A DNA stretch of 64,000 nt from an uncultured Eubacterium sp. (GCA_934561395.1 CAKTGF010000003.1:248001-312000); one strand, 5' to 3'; numbered from the stretch's first letter, positions 41,045-49,818 are shown. Made by a program: numbers and translations. The notes: generated by a model from the sequence alone, not told the origin.

Positions 41045-41509
41045 TTATCGTAATTTATTTCCGCAATTGGGGCAAAACACACTGCCGCCGTCAACGGCAT
41101 TGCCGCAGGCAGGGCAAAACATGTGTGGTATTTCAACAGCCTGCCGGTATTGCACATTTTGCTGTGCATATCCGCCGACATTTGCGCTGCCGAGCTGTGC
41201 TGTTAAATCTGCAATATTCTTTTTCAGCTTTGATTGAGGAATTGCTCCCACAAAGCCGTCATCGCCGATTTCGCCCACATAAACGCCCGGTAAAATTGCG
41301 TATCTTACAAAGCCCTCTATAACAACGGTGTTGCCGTAAACCAAAGCCCGCATAACACGGGGGCCTAAGAAAACGCCGCCTTTTTTAAACCACAATTCGT
41401 TATTGTAGTTGTATTGTGAAAAGCCGTTTGCGGCATAAAAATTGTTAATAACCGCAACCGCCTGCTGTGGGGGTAACGCAGTTTGAACCTGCCTTATATA
41501 TCTGCTCAC
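41045..41509 (-). CDS. Small zinc-ribbon protein inside the glycolytic operon
   Basis: 154 residues. The first 110 residues form an unrecognised alpha/beta domain (VQTALPPQQAVAVINNFYAA at the start; VFLGPRVMRALVYGNTVVIE near 48), and the C-terminus is a zinc-ribbon FCPACGNAVDGGSVFCPNCG. It begins two bases after the pgk stop codon and is followed 30 bases later by tpiA, so it is fully embedded in the operon. Function unknown; a regulatory or scaffolding role in glycolysis is only a guess. Confidence 0.8.
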   Translation of the reverse strand: MSRYIRQVQTALPPQQAVAVINNFYAANGFSQYNYNNELWFKKGGVFLGPRVMRALVYGNTVVIEGFVRYAILPGVYVGEIGDDGFVGAIPQSKLKKNIADLTAQLGSANVGGYAQQNVQYRQAVEIPHMFCPACGNAVDGGSVFCPNCGNKLR

Positions 41510-41511
41510 AA

Positions 41512-42711
41512 TCAGTCTTTATCCTGAAGAGCTGCAATACCCGGGAGCTCCTTGCCCTCAAGGAATTCAAGTGATGCGCCGCCGCCTGTTGAAATGTGGC
41601 TCATTTTATCTGCAAAGCCAAGCTTTGTAACAGCTGCAACAGAGTCGCCGCCGCCGATGATTGAAATTGCGCCTGACTCGGCTACTGCATTTGCAACAGC
41701 AACTGTGCCCGAAGCAAAGTTAGCCCACTCTGAAACGCCCATAGGTCCGTTCCAAATTACTGTGCCTGCGCCCTTGATAGCGTTAGCAAAAATTTTCTGT
41801 GACTCGGGGCCGATGTCAAGACCCATCCAGCCGTCAGGGATTTCGTCTGAATTAACAACCATAGATTCGGTGTTTTCGGCATACTCCTTACCAACCTTGT
41901 TATCAACAGGGATAAGGAAGTTAACACCCTTTGCCTTAGCGTCAGCCATCATTTGGCCTGCCTTTTCTACCCAGTCCTCTTCAAGGAGAGACGTACCGAT
42001 TGAGTGGCCCATATATTTCATAAAGGTATAAGCCATACCGCCGCCGATGATGATGGTGTCGCACTTTTCAATAAGGTTTGAAATTACGCCGATTTTGTCT
42101 GATACCTTAGCGCCGCCGAGAATTGCAACAAGCGGTCTTTTAGGATCTGCAAGAGCGCCGCCCATAAACTTAATTTCTTTCTGGATAAGGTAGCCGCATA
42201 CAGCAGGAAGATATGATGCAACGCCTGTGGTTGAGCAGTGTGCTCTGTGAGCGGTGCCGAAAGCGTCGTTAACAAAAACATCTGCAAGTGAAGCAAGCTC
42301 CTTTGAGAAGTTTTCTTCATTCTTGGTTTCTTCTTTTCTGTAACGAACATTTTCAAGAAGCATAACCTCGCCGTCCTTAAGGTCGGCAGCCATAGCCTTT
42401 GCGTTTTCGCCTACAACCTCAGGGTCCTCTGCAAGCTTAACCTCAACGCCAAGATACTCTGAAAGCTTTTTAGCAACAGGTGCCAATGAAAACTCCGGCT
42501 TATACTCTCCCTTAGGTCTGCCAAGGTGTGAGCAAAGAATAACCTTTGCGCCGTTTTCCATTAAATACTTAATTGTTGGAAGAGCCGCAACGATTCTCTT
42601 ATCGTTTGTAATTTCGCCGTCCTTAAGGGGAACGTTAAAATCACAACGAGCAAGAACTCTTTTGCCCTTTACGTCAATATCTTCAATAGTTTTTTTGTTT
42701 AATGCATCCAT
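41512..42711 (-). CDS. pgk: Phosphoglycerate kinase
   Basis: Monomeric glycolytic kinase of 399 residues making ATP and 3-phosphoglycerate from 1,3-bisphosphoglycerate. GKRVLARCDFNVPLKDGEIT near 16-35, LCSHLGRPKGEYK near 59-71, ILGGAKVSDKIGVI near 196-209 and the C-terminal IGGGDSVAAVTKLGFADKMS are the expected motifs. First gene of the operon, with a TTGATT-17-TATAAT promoter at 42787-42815 and AGAGAGG before the ATG. Confidence 0.98.
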   Translation of the reverse strand: MDALNKKTIEDIDVKGKRVLARCDFNVPLKDGEITNDKRIVAALPTIKYLMENGAKVILCSHLGRPKGEYKPEFSLAPVAKKLSEYLGVEVKLAEDPEVVGENAKAMAADLKDGEVMLLENVRYRKEETKNEENFSKELASLADVFVNDAFGTAHRAHCSTTGVASYLPAVCGYLIQKEIKFMGGALADPKRPLVAILGGAKVSDKIGVISNLIEKCDTIIIGGGMAYTFMKYMGHSIGTSLLEEDWVEKAGQMMADAKAKGVNFLIPVDNKVGKEYAENTESMVVNSDEIPDGWMGLDIGPESQKIFANAIKGAGTVIWNGPMGVSEWANFASGTVAVANAVAESGAISIIGGGDSVAAVTKLGFADKMSHISTGGGASLEFLEGKELPGIAALQDKD

Positions 42712-42786
42712 GATAATTACCTCTCTCGTCTTTATTTTTCTAAGCCTTGGGATATTTTAACAAATACCCGATGCATACCACTCTTT

Positions 42787-42815
42787 ATTATATATTATTG
42801 TTAAAAATAAATCAA
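42787..42815 (-). promoter_or_regulatory. Promoter of the glycolytic operon
   Basis: TTGATT (42815-42810), 17-bp spacer, TATAAT (42792-42787), minus strand, leaving a leader of about 70 bases. Confidence 0.7.
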
Positions 42816-42848
42816 TATAAATTTTTTAGTCAAAATGTAATATTATGC

Positions 42849-42876
42849 TTGCATTTGCTACCCAATATTATATAAT
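42849..42876 (+). promoter_or_regulatory. Promoter of the MATE transporter gene
   Basis: TTGCAT (42849-42854), 16-bp spacer, TATAAT (42871-42876), plus strand, divergent from the glycolytic promoter. Confidence 0.6.
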
Positions 42877-42915
42877 AAACTAATAAATATTATACATATT
42901 TTAAGGTGTGTAAAA

Positions 42916-44280
42916 ATGAAAAAGAACAGTATGCTGTATGGCAGCCCTATAAAAAGCATTGTGCTGTTTGCATTTCCCATAATGCTTTCATCGCTGCTGC
43001 AATATAACTATTCCCTTGTTGACAATATAATAGTCGGCAGATATGTCAGCACCGACGCCCTCGCCGCCGTCGGCAATGTTGGGGCAATCAGCTCGTTTAT
43101 AGTGGGCGCCGCCCTGGGCTTAACCAGCGGCTTTACCATACCCGTTGCCCATGCATTCGGCGCTGATGATAAAAAAAGGCTTTCACGCTATGCCGGCAGC
43201 AGCATTGTTGTTGCCCTTTTGCTGGGAGTGATAATTGTTATTGCGGCGCACATTGTTTCAAGGCCGCTGCTTAAGGTAATAGGCACTCCCGATGAAATAA
43301 TCGAATTATCTGCCGATTATATTAACATTTTGTATTTTGCAGTCCCCTTTCAAATGCTTTCAAACAACTTTACCGCCATTTCAAGGGCTGTGGGCGAAAG
43401 CAAAAAGCCGCTGTATTTCTTTATAATCAGCGTTGTTGTTAATTTTATTCTTGACCTGCTGTTTGTTAAAAATTTCGGCTGGGGCGTTAAGGGCGCTGCC
43501 TGGGCAACCCTTATTGCAGACATTGTGGCCGCACTTTTAATCGGCATTTATGTTATTAAATATAACAAGGATGTTGAAATTAAAAAAAGCGACCTAAAGC
43601 CGAATATGTCAACAGCTTGGGAGCAAATCAAGCTGGGTATTCCCGTTTCATTGCAGTTTACAATAACATCTGTTGGTTCAATGTGCCTGCAAAGCGCCGT
43701 TAATTCCTTCGGCGCAAATGTTATTGCCGGCTTTACCGCCGCAGGCAGGGTTGAAAATCTTACAAACATACCAATGTCAGGCCTGGGCGTTGCAACCCAA
43801 ACCTTTGTGGGTCAAAACTACGGCGCACAAAATTATGAGCGAATCATAAAATCCGTTAAAAAAATATTCATTGCCGATATTATTGTGTCGGTTATAATGA
43901 GCCTGACGCTGTATTTAATCGGCTTGCCCACCGTTTCGCTGTTTATGACAGAGCCCAACGCCGAAATTATGGCGGCGGCAAAGCAATATATCATCGCCAC
44001 TGCAGAATGTTACAGCCTTGTTGCAATATTGTTTGTGCTAAGGAACACATTGCAGGGCTTGGGCTTTACATATTCAAACACCATTGCAGGCGCCGGGGAG
44101 CTTATAGGCCGCCTTGCAATTGCCTTTGTGCTAACGCCGGTGCTTGGCTTTAACGCAGTTTGCTATGCGGCACCTGCCGCTTGGCTGCTTGCCGATATTC
44201 CCCTGGCTGTTATTTACCTGAAAAAGCACAAAAAATTTAAAAATCTTGCCGCAAAACAAAAGACAGGCAGCAATACATAA
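42916..44280 (+). CDS. MATE family efflux transporter
   Basis: 454-residue, 12-helix cation/drug antiporter of the multidrug and toxic compound extrusion family. LPGVILFAFPIMLSSLLQ-type start is replaced here by SIVLFAFPIMLSSLLQ near 15, with the family's VDNIIVGRYVSTDALAAVG near 35 and the duplicated second half opening near 230 (WEQIKLGIPVSLQFTITS). ATG with AAGGTGTG upstream and its own terminator. Substrate not predictable. Confidence 0.92.
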   Translation: MKKNSMLYGSPIKSIVLFAFPIMLSSLLQYNYSLVDNIIVGRYVSTDALAAVGNVGAISSFIVGAALGLTSGFTIPVAHAFGADDKKRLSRYAGSSIVVALLLGVIIVIAAHIVSRPLLKVIGTPDEIIELSADYINILYFAVPFQMLSNNFTAISRAVGESKKPLYFFIISVVVNFILDLLFVKNFGWGVKGAAWATLIADIVAALLIGIYVIKYNKDVEIKKSDLKPNMSTAWEQIKLGIPVSLQFTITSVGSMCLQSAVNSFGANVIAGFTAAGRVENLTNIPMSGLGVATQTFVGQNYGAQNYERIIKSVKKIFIADIIVSVIMSLTLYLIGLPTVSLFMTEPNAEIMAAAKQYIIATAECYSLVAILFVLRNTLQGLGFTYSNTIAGAGELIGRLAIAFVLTPVLGFNAVCYAAPAAWLLADIPLAVIYLKKHKKFKNLAAKQKTGSNT

Positions 44281-44286
44281 AATAAC

Positions 44287-44320
44287 TAATCCCCTATGCA
44301 ACAAGCATGGGGGATTTTTG
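44287..44320 (+). terminator. Terminator of the MATE gene
   Basis: AATCCCC.TATGC, loop AACAA, GCATGGGGGATT and a T-run, seven bases after the stop codon. Confidence 0.8.
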
Positions 44321-44369
44321 ATTGTGCTGTACCAACAGGTGTTATAAGGTCTTTGGTACAACTTTTTAT

Positions 44370-45023
44370 TTACCATTCATTTATTTCTTGCTCAAGTTCT
44401 TCCAGCTCTGAGCCAAGGTCATCCAAAATCGGTTTGATTTTGTTAACATACGTCAAATCTTCTTTATTTGCTTGAGCCTCAAGGTCATATAATGTTCCTT
44501 GGCATCCTTGAAGTTCTAAGGATATATCCATTGTAACGTTAATCGAATCTCTTGCACCCGGCGTCATTTGGGATTTTAAGGTTTCTATGCGCTGTGACAA
44601 TTCTTCCGCATCACTTTTCCATTCAATACATTTCTGTTTACTGTTAATTTGTGCAGTCAATATGTAACTTGTATATCTGCTGTTGCTTCTTAAGCAATAA
44701 CGATAAAGTACAGGGTATTTTTTCTTAACATATTTTTCTATTTCGCTTTTGGTTTCAAAATTCTGAAACTTCTCATTAATTTCATCTGCAACTTTGCTTT
44801 CCTGCTCATTTATATATGAGTCAACATCTCTTTTTGCAAACCTAAACGGCGAGTAATCAGGCATTTCATAATACTTTTCAAATGTTGAAACATCATCTCT
44901 GTCAATTGCGGATATAGCTTTGCTTACCATAATAGATGGAATTATTTTGCAATACATCAAAGCTAAAAACGCAAGAATAATAACGATAACTGCCGCAATA
45001 ATTTTTTTATGTTTCTTTGTCAT
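44370..45023 (-). CDS. Membrane-anchored protein of unknown function (module 2 partner)
   Basis: 217 residues. A basic start (MTKKHKKI) and one membrane helix (IAAVIVIILAFLALMY, about residues 9-24) export a largely helical, Glu- and Lys-rich extracytoplasmic domain (FEKYYEMPDYSPFRFAKRDV near 48; ELEELEQEINEW at the end). No family recognised and no lipobox. It is divergent from a small HTH regulator and its consensus promoter is overlain by two palindromes, the same layout as the exoprotein at 34496-35896, although the two exported proteins are not alike in sequence. Confidence 0.65.
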   Translation of the reverse strand: MTKKHKKIIAAVIVIILAFLALMYCKIIPSIMVSKAISAIDRDDVSTFEKYYEMPDYSPFRFAKRDVDSYINEQESKVADEINEKFQNFETKSEIEKYVKKKYPVLYRYCLRSNSRYTSYILTAQINSKQKCIEWKSDAEELSQRIETLKSQMTPGARDSINVTMDISLELQGCQGTLYDLEAQANKEDLTYVNKIKPILDDLGSELEELEQEINEW

Positions 45024-45054
45024 TGTATATTCTCCTTACACATGTAATATAACG

Positions 45055-45101
45055 AGTATAGACATTTTCCGTCTATTTGTCAATAGATACTTTCCGTCTA
45101 T
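45055..45101. promoter_or_regulatory. Promoter and paired palindromic operators of module 2
   Basis: Minus-strand promoter TTGACA (45083-45078), 17-bp spacer, TATACT (45060-45055). Operators ATAGAC-N7-GTCTAT (45058-45076) fill the spacer and ATAGAT-N7-GTCTAT (45083-45101) covers the -35 and upstream side; their starts are 25 bases apart. Confidence 0.85.
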
Positions 45102-45125
45102 GATAAAATAACCTCGGTGATACAA

Positions 45126-45338
45126 ATGAATTTGAGTTTTGGCGAACGGATACGGAATCTGCGTGAGGATAAGGATTTAACCCAAAGTGAACTTGGCGAA
45201 CAGGTAAATATGACCCAGCGCAAAATTTCGTATATTGAGCGTGGCAAATATGAACCGAGTATTGACGATATTGTATCACTGTGCAAATTTTTCAATGTAT
45301 CGTCGGATTATCTGTTAGGAATTAATGAAAAAGCTTAA
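45126..45338 (+). CDS. Small Cro/CI-type HTH regulator (module 2)
   Basis: 70-residue single HTH_3 domain (LREDKDLTQSELGEQVNMTQ, then RKISYIERGKYEPSIDDIVS, then DYLLGI). ATG 45126 has GGTGA five bases upstream; the GTG at 45117 overlaps that site. It is related to but clearly distinct from the module 1 regulator, as expected from the different operator sequence. It should bind the ATAGAC palindromes beside it and control the divergent membrane protein. Confidence 0.85.
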   Translation: MNLSFGERIRNLREDKDLTQSELGEQVNMTQRKISYIERGKYEPSIDDIVSLCKFFNVSSDYLLGINEKA

Positions 45339-45365
45339 AAACGCCAAAGCTAACAATAAATATGA

Positions 45366-45415
45366 AAAATAAAAAGCCTGAACCGAGAAGTGTTGCGCTC
45401 AAAGGTTCAGGCTTT
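45366..45415. terminator. Bidirectional terminator between HTH gene and alr
   Basis: AAAGCCTGAACC pairs with GGTTCAGGCTTT around a 19-base loop; A-run before and T-rich after, serving the convergent HTH and alr genes. Confidence 0.75.
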
Positions 45416-45421
45416 ATTATA

Positions 45422-46570
45422 TTAATATGTTTCGCTTACGGCAATTAGCTTGCCGTCAAGATAATATGTTCTGGGCACACGGTGGGCAATTCTGCAGGGC
45501 AATTCGTAGTTAAATGAATGTGCGGCATTTGCCACCTCCTCCATTGAGAGAACCTTATCCCCCTGAGCGCCGACCAAAACCACCTCAGTTTCGTCGCTCA
45601 CATTGTCAATATGGGTTACATCAACCATAAATTGGTCCATACAAACTCTGCCGACAATGGGGGCAAATTCGCCGTTAATAAGCACCCTGCCCTTGTTTGA
45701 AAGGGAGCGTGGGTAGCCGTCAGCATAACCCACGGGAAGTGTTGCAATTGTTCGTGGCTCTTTGGTAACATAGGTGCCGCCGTAGGAAATTTCTCTGCCT
45801 GCCTCAAGGGTTTTGATATGGGAAATGCGTGTGGTCCACTCCATTACCGGCTGAAGGTCAAGAAGTGACTTATCCACATCCTCGGAGGGGTACATTCCGT
45901 AGGTAATAATTCCCATTCGGCACATATCAAAGCACCTGTCAAAATTCATTATGCCTGCGCTGTTATTAATGTGCTTAATGGGCGTTTTTACTCCCCTATC
46001 GTCAAGCATTTTAATAAATCTTTCAAAAGCGTTTCTTTGGGCAATTGCCTTTGCTAAATCCCTTTCATCGGCAGTTGCAAAGTGGGAGAATATGCCCTCT
46101 GCCTCAATCCCCGGCAGCTCAGCGATTTTTTTGCAAATATCAGCGTCATTTTCCGTAACCTGAAAGCCGATACGGCTCATTCCCGTGTCAACACAATAGT
46201 GAAAATACGCCTTTTTGCCCTGTTTAACAGCCTGGGCGGAAAGCTTTTGTGCGTCCTCCAAAGAAAATATCGGAATACGAATATCCATTTCAACTACTTT
46301 TTCATAGTTTTCCGTGAAAACATGGCCTAAAATCAAAATTTTTGACTTAATGCCTGCAAGCTTAAGCTCAATTGCCTCCTCAACGCAGGCAACGCCGAAA
46401 AAGTCGCACTTATTATCAAGCAGCTTGGCAATTTCAACAGCGCCGTGGCCGTAGGCATTAGCCTTTACAACAACCAATACCTTAACATTTTCAGGCAGCC
46501 TTGCACGGGTTATGTTATAGTTATGCATTAACGCATTAACATTGATTTTTGCTTCCGTTCTGAAATTCAT
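45422..46570 (-). CDS. alr: Alanine racemase
   Basis: PLP enzyme of about 382 residues supplying D-alanine for peptidoglycan. VKVLVVVKANAYGHGAVEIA near 30 carries the PLP Lys, ISYGGTYVTKEP near 264 the catalytic Tyr, and VGRVCMDQFMVDVTHI near 307 the conserved C-terminal region. ATG 46570 with AGGAG seven bases upstream is preferred over the track start at 46600, which would place the ribosome site inside the gene. Monocistronic and opposite the module 2 regulator. Confidence 0.96.
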   Translation of the reverse strand: MNFRTEAKINVNALMHNYNITRARLPENVKVLVVVKANAYGHGAVEIAKLLDNKCDFFGVACVEEAIELKLAGIKSKILILGHVFTENYEKVVEMDIRIPIFSLEDAQKLSAQAVKQGKKAYFHYCVDTGMSRIGFQVTENDADICKKIAELPGIEAEGIFSHFATADERDLAKAIAQRNAFERFIKMLDDRGVKTPIKHINNSAGIMNFDRCFDMCRMGIITYGMYPSEDVDKSLLDLQPVMEWTTRISHIKTLEAGREISYGGTYVTKEPRTIATLPVGYADGYPRSLSNKGRVLINGEFAPIVGRVCMDQFMVDVTHIDNVSDETEVVLVGAQGDKVLSMEEVANAAHSFNYELPCRIAHRVPRTYYLDGKLIAVSETY

Positions 46571-46752
46571 TTCATTGCTCCTAACACATTTGTATTGCAA
46601 AGTGTAAGTTTAATACTGAATACTAATTTTAATACACCCGGCTGAAAAAGTAAATACCTTTTAGCATTTTTAATATATTAAATAATAATGCGAAAAAACA
46701 ACACCGTATGATAACATACGGTGTTTTAATTATGGATTTAGTTGTAACTAAA

Positions 46753-47130
46753 TTACTTAAGCTCAACAGTAGCGCCTGCTGCTGTAAGAGCTTCCTTAAG
46801 AGCCTCAGCGTCAGCTGTTGGAACAGCCTCTTTAACGGTTGCAGGAGCACCGTCAACGATAGCCTTTGCTTCCTTAAGGCCAAGACCTGTTGCTTCACGA
46901 ACAGCCTTGATAACCTGAATCTTGTTTGCGCCAACGTCTGTAAGAACAACGTCAAACTCTGTCTTCTCTTCAGCTGCTGCTGCGCCGCCCTCTGCCGGAG
47001 CTGCTGCAACTGCTACTGCTGCTGCAGTAACGCCAAATGTTTCCTCGATTGTTTCTTTGAGCTCCTTAAGCTCTAATACTGTAAGCTCTGCAATTGAATC
47101 AACAATTGCTGTAATCTTCTCTGATGCCAT
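46753..47130 (-). CDS. rplL: Ribosomal protein L7/L12
   Basis: 125-residue acidic stalk protein that recruits translation factors. N-terminal dimerisation region (MASEKITAIVDSIAELTVLE), an Ala-rich hinge containing AVAVAAAPAEGGAAAAEEKT, and the C-terminal FDVVLTDVGANKIQVIKAVR domain. Follows rplJ by 36 bases on the L10-leader transcript. Confidence 0.97.
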   Translation of the reverse strand: MASEKITAIVDSIAELTVLELKELKETIEETFGVTAAAVAVAAAPAEGGAAAAEEKTEFDVVLTDVGANKIQVIKAVREATGLGLKEAKAIVDGAPATVKEAVPTADAEALKEALTAAGATVELK

Positions 47131-47166
47131 TTTTATTTCCTCCGTAAAAGTTATTTTAAAAAATGA

Positions 47167-47751
47167 TTATTCAGCTGTTTCTTCAGCCGGTGTTTCCTCT
47201 GCAGGTGCTTCCTCAACAGGAGCCTCCTCTGCGGGAGCTGCTTCGTCTGCTGCTTGAGCGCCGCCCTTTTCCTCAAGTGCATTAACTGCACGAGCGATGC
47301 AAGCGATAGGCTCAACAACAACACTTGCGATAGTAGCAAGAAGGGTTTCTCTTGAAGGAAGCTTAGCAAGAGCTATAACCTCTGAGTTGTCAATTACAGC
47401 ACCGTCAAGATAACCTGTTTTGATGTTGAAATTGTCATGTCCTTCTGCATATTTGTTGAGAATACGAGCTGCTGCTACGTAATCGTCAACACTTGTTGCT
47501 ACGGCTGTTGTTCCTTCAACTACTGAACCGTCAATTGCAAGGCCTGCGTCCTCAGCTGCACGCTGAAGAATTGAGTTTTTAACAACTGTGTAAACAACGC
47601 CTGCTTCACGAAGCTCTTTTCTGAGCTTTGTGTCGTCTTCAACGTTGATACCCTTGTAGTCAACAACTACGCCTGCGCATGACTCTTTAATTCTTGCTGA
47701 AAGATCAGCAACCTGTTGCTTTTTCTTTTCAAGAACTACTGTGCTTGGCAT
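47167..47751 (-). CDS. rplJ: Ribosomal protein L10 with acidic C-terminal tail
   Basis: 194 residues. The L10 core is normal (MPSTVVLEKKKQQVADLSAR; YKGINVEDDTKLRKELREAG near 33) and anchors L12 dimers to the ribosome. The last 28 residues are an unusual Ala/Glu/Pro tail (AAPAEEAPVEEAPAEETPAE), making it longer than typical L10 of about 165-175 residues. Translation is autoregulated through the upstream L10 leader. Low-complexity tails of this type also occur on SecE in this window. Confidence 0.96.
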   Translation of the reverse strand: MPSTVVLEKKKQQVADLSARIKESCAGVVVDYKGINVEDDTKLRKELREAGVVYTVVKNSILQRAAEDAGLAIDGSVVEGTTAVATSVDDYVAAARILNKYAEGHDNFNIKTGYLDGAVIDNSEVIALAKLPSRETLLATIASVVVEPIACIARAVNALEEKGGAQAADEAAPAEEAPVEEAPAEETPAEETAE

Positions 47752-47799
47752 TTAGTTTACCTCCATAATTATTTGCCGCAAAAGCGGGCTTGGAGCTGT

Positions 47800-47939
47800 T
47801 ATCCAAATATAAAAAGTGCATCCTCAGCCGAGGATGCACAGACATTACATAATTTGCACAAAGTGCTACATAATGCTCATTCCTCGGTAGGCGCTATGCT
47901 TACGCCGATAACGGCACCTACTGTCTTTGGTTGAACAGC
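47800..47939 (-). promoter_or_regulatory. Ribosomal protein L10 leader
   Basis: The leader of rplJ-rplL contains the conserved AACCAAAGACAGTAGGTGC and GCCTACCGAGG elements, pairing GTAGGTGCC with GCGCCTAC, followed by a terminator-like stem (GTGCATCCTC at 47816-47825 with GAGGATGCAC, then TTTTT). Binding of L10/L12 to this leader represses the operon in the known family. Confidence 0.85.
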
Positions 47940-47945
47940 TTGTAT

Positions 47946-47974
47946 ATTGTATCACAAAGCAATTGCCTTGTCAA
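47946..47974 (-). promoter_or_regulatory. Promoter of rplJ-rplL
   Basis: TTGACA (47974-47969), 17-bp spacer, TACAAT (47951-47946), minus strand, in the gap after rplA. Confidence 0.8.
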
Positions 47975-47994
47975 CACCTAAATTTTAAGGTTAA

Positions 47995-48702
47995 TTACTC
48001 TGCTGATGCAGCTGAGCCAACCTTGTTTGGGTTAATCTTAATGCCGGGGCCCATTGTTGAAGCAATAGCGCAAGACTTAATGTATTGACCCTTTGCTGCT
48101 TCTGGCTTTGCCTTAATGATTGCATCAAGAAGAGCATTTAAGTTTTCAAGAAGCTTGTCGGTACCGAATGATACTTTACCGATTGGGCAGTGGATAATGT
48201 TTGTTTTGTCAAGACGGTACTCAATCTTACCTGCCTTTGCCTCGGTAACAGCCTTGGCAACATCCATGGTAACTGTGCCTGCCTTTGGTGAAGGCATAAG
48301 ACCACGAGGGCCGAGAACCTTACCTAAACGGCCTACAAAGCCCATCATGTCAGGAGATGCGATTGCAACGTCGAAATCCATCCAGCCGCCTTGAATCTTT
48401 GTAACAAGGTCTGCATCGCCTACAACATCGGCGCCTGCCTCTTGAGCTGCCTTTGCAAGGTCGCCCTTAGCGAAAACTGCAACTCTTACATCCTTACCTG
48501 TTCCGTTTGGAAGAACAACTGCACCACGAACCTGTTGGTCAGCGTGACGGGAGTCAACGCCAAGACGAACGTGAACCTCAACTGTTTCGTCAAACTTAGC
48601 CTTAGCAGTTTGAGCTACAAGGTCAAGTGCTTCCTTCTCTGTGTATAAATTGGCACGATCAATTAATTTCGCACCGTCTGTATATTTCTTTCCGTGTTTC
48701 AT
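47995..48702 (-). CDS. rplA: Ribosomal protein L1
   Basis: 235-residue primary 23S rRNA-binding protein of the L1 stalk. MKHGKKYTDGAKLIDRANLY start, VHVRLGVDSRHADQQVRGAV near 42 and TVTMDVAKAVTEAKAGKIEY near 144 match the family. It follows rplK by 49 bases. In many bacteria L1 represses its own operon; the L11-L1 leader between nusG and rplK may serve this. Confidence 0.98.
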   Translation of the reverse strand: MKHGKKYTDGAKLIDRANLYTEKEALDLVAQTAKAKFDETVEVHVRLGVDSRHADQQVRGAVVLPNGTGKDVRVAVFAKGDLAKAAQEAGADVVGDADLVTKIQGGWMDFDVAIASPDMMGFVGRLGKVLGPRGLMPSPKAGTVTMDVAKAVTEAKAGKIEYRLDKTNIIHCPIGKVSFGTDKLLENLNALLDAIIKAKPEAAKGQYIKSCAIASTMGPGIKINPNKVGSAASAE

Positions 48703-48751
48703 TATAAATTACCTCCAGTGGTTAATCGGATTTTTCCTCCCACACGGGGAA

Positions 48752-49177
48752 TTAGTCTTCTACTACTATACCCATGCTGCGAGCTGTTCCTGCTATCATT
48801 GACATAGCAGCCTCAAGTGAAGCAGCATTAAGGTCAGGCATCTTTGTTTCGGCAATCTTTTGAACATCTGCCTTTGAAATTGTTGCAACCTTTGTTTTGT
48901 TAGGAACACCTGATGCCTTGTCAATGCCGCAAGCCTTTTTGATAAGAACTGCTGCAGGCGGTGTCTTTGTAACGAAGGTGAATGAACGGTCTTCATATAC
49001 TGTGATAACAACAGGGATGATAAGACCAACATCGTTCTTTGTTCTTTCGTTGAATTCCTTTGTGAAAGCAACAATGTTTACACCGTGTTGACCAAGTGCA
49101 GGACCAACAGGTGGTGCAGGAGTTGCTTTGCCGGCAGGAATTTGAAGTTTAATTAAACCTACTACCTTTTGAGCCAT
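48752..49177 (-). CDS. rplK: Ribosomal protein L11
   Basis: 141-residue protein of the GTPase-associated centre, needed for factor function and RelA sensing. LIKLQIPAGKATPAPPVGPA near 8-27 and the C-terminal ISKADVQKIAETKMPDLNAA region are typical. ATG with GGAGGAAAA upstream; preceded by a 116-base gap after nusG that contains a GGAGATATACTTCTCC hairpin. Confidence 0.98.
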   Translation of the reverse strand: MAQKVVGLIKLQIPAGKATPAPPVGPALGQHGVNIVAFTKEFNERTKNDVGLIIPVVITVYEDRSFTFVTKTPPAAVLIKKACGIDKASGVPNKTKVATISKADVQKIAETKMPDLNAASLEAAMSMIAGTARSMGIVVED

Positions 49178-49293
49178 AATTTTTTCCTCCTAAAAATGTG
49201 GTATTTGGCGGAGAAGTATATCTCCTCCCACTCACTTGAACGCTATAAATAGCGAAAAGCGGTAAAATGCAGCCTTGCTGCGAATTACTGAAA

Positions 49294-49818
49294 TTAATCG
49301 CTGACCTTTTCCAACTGGTCAAGCTCGAAATCAACAGATGTATCACGGCCGAACATGGACACGATAACCTGCACGCTGTTGTTGGCAACATCAAGTGCCT
49401 CAACAGTTCCTGAAAAGCCCTCGAGAGGACCGTCAATAACATTTACAAGATCGCCCACATCGTAGGAAACCTCAACCGATACCTTTTCAACGCCAAGGTT
49501 TTTAACCTCTTCCTCTGTTAAAGGAACGGGCTTGCCCTCAGGGCCTACAAAGCCGGCGCATCCCCTTGTGTTGCGAACAACATACCAGGTATCGTCTGTC
49601 ATAACCATTTTAACGAGAACATAGCTTGGGAAGATTTTTCTTTCAACTTCCTTCTTTGTGCCGTCCTCCTTGATTTCAACAACGGTTTCGGTGGGAACAA
49701 CAACCTCTTGTATCATGTCTGACAAATTTTGATTTTCAACCTTAATCATAAGGTCGCTTGCAACTTTATTTTCGTAACCGGAAAATGTGTGTGCAACATA
49801 CCATTTTGCTTCTTCCAT
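49294..49818 (-). CDS. nusG: Transcription termination/antitermination protein NusG
   Basis: 174 residues with an N-terminal NGN domain (WYVAHTFSGYENKVASDLMI) and a C-terminal KOW domain (GDLVNVIDGPLEGFSGTVEA near 124). It couples RNA polymerase to ribosomes and to Rho or NusA-dependent processes. Between secE and rplK, the conserved order. Confidence 0.97.
   Translation of the reverse strand: MEEAKWYVAHTFSGYENKVASDLMIKVENQNLSDMIQEVVVPTETVVEIKEDGTKKEVERKIFPSYVLVKMVMTDDTWYVVRNTRGCAGFVGPEGKPVPLTEEEVKNLGVEKVSVEVSYDVGDLVNVIDGPLEGFSGTVEALDVANNSVQVIVSMFGRDTSVDFELDQLEKVSD

Noticed and set aside
46629..47076. Antisense and alternative frames over rplL
   Set aside because: Produced by the alanine-rich hinge of L7/L12; the standard frame is unambiguous.
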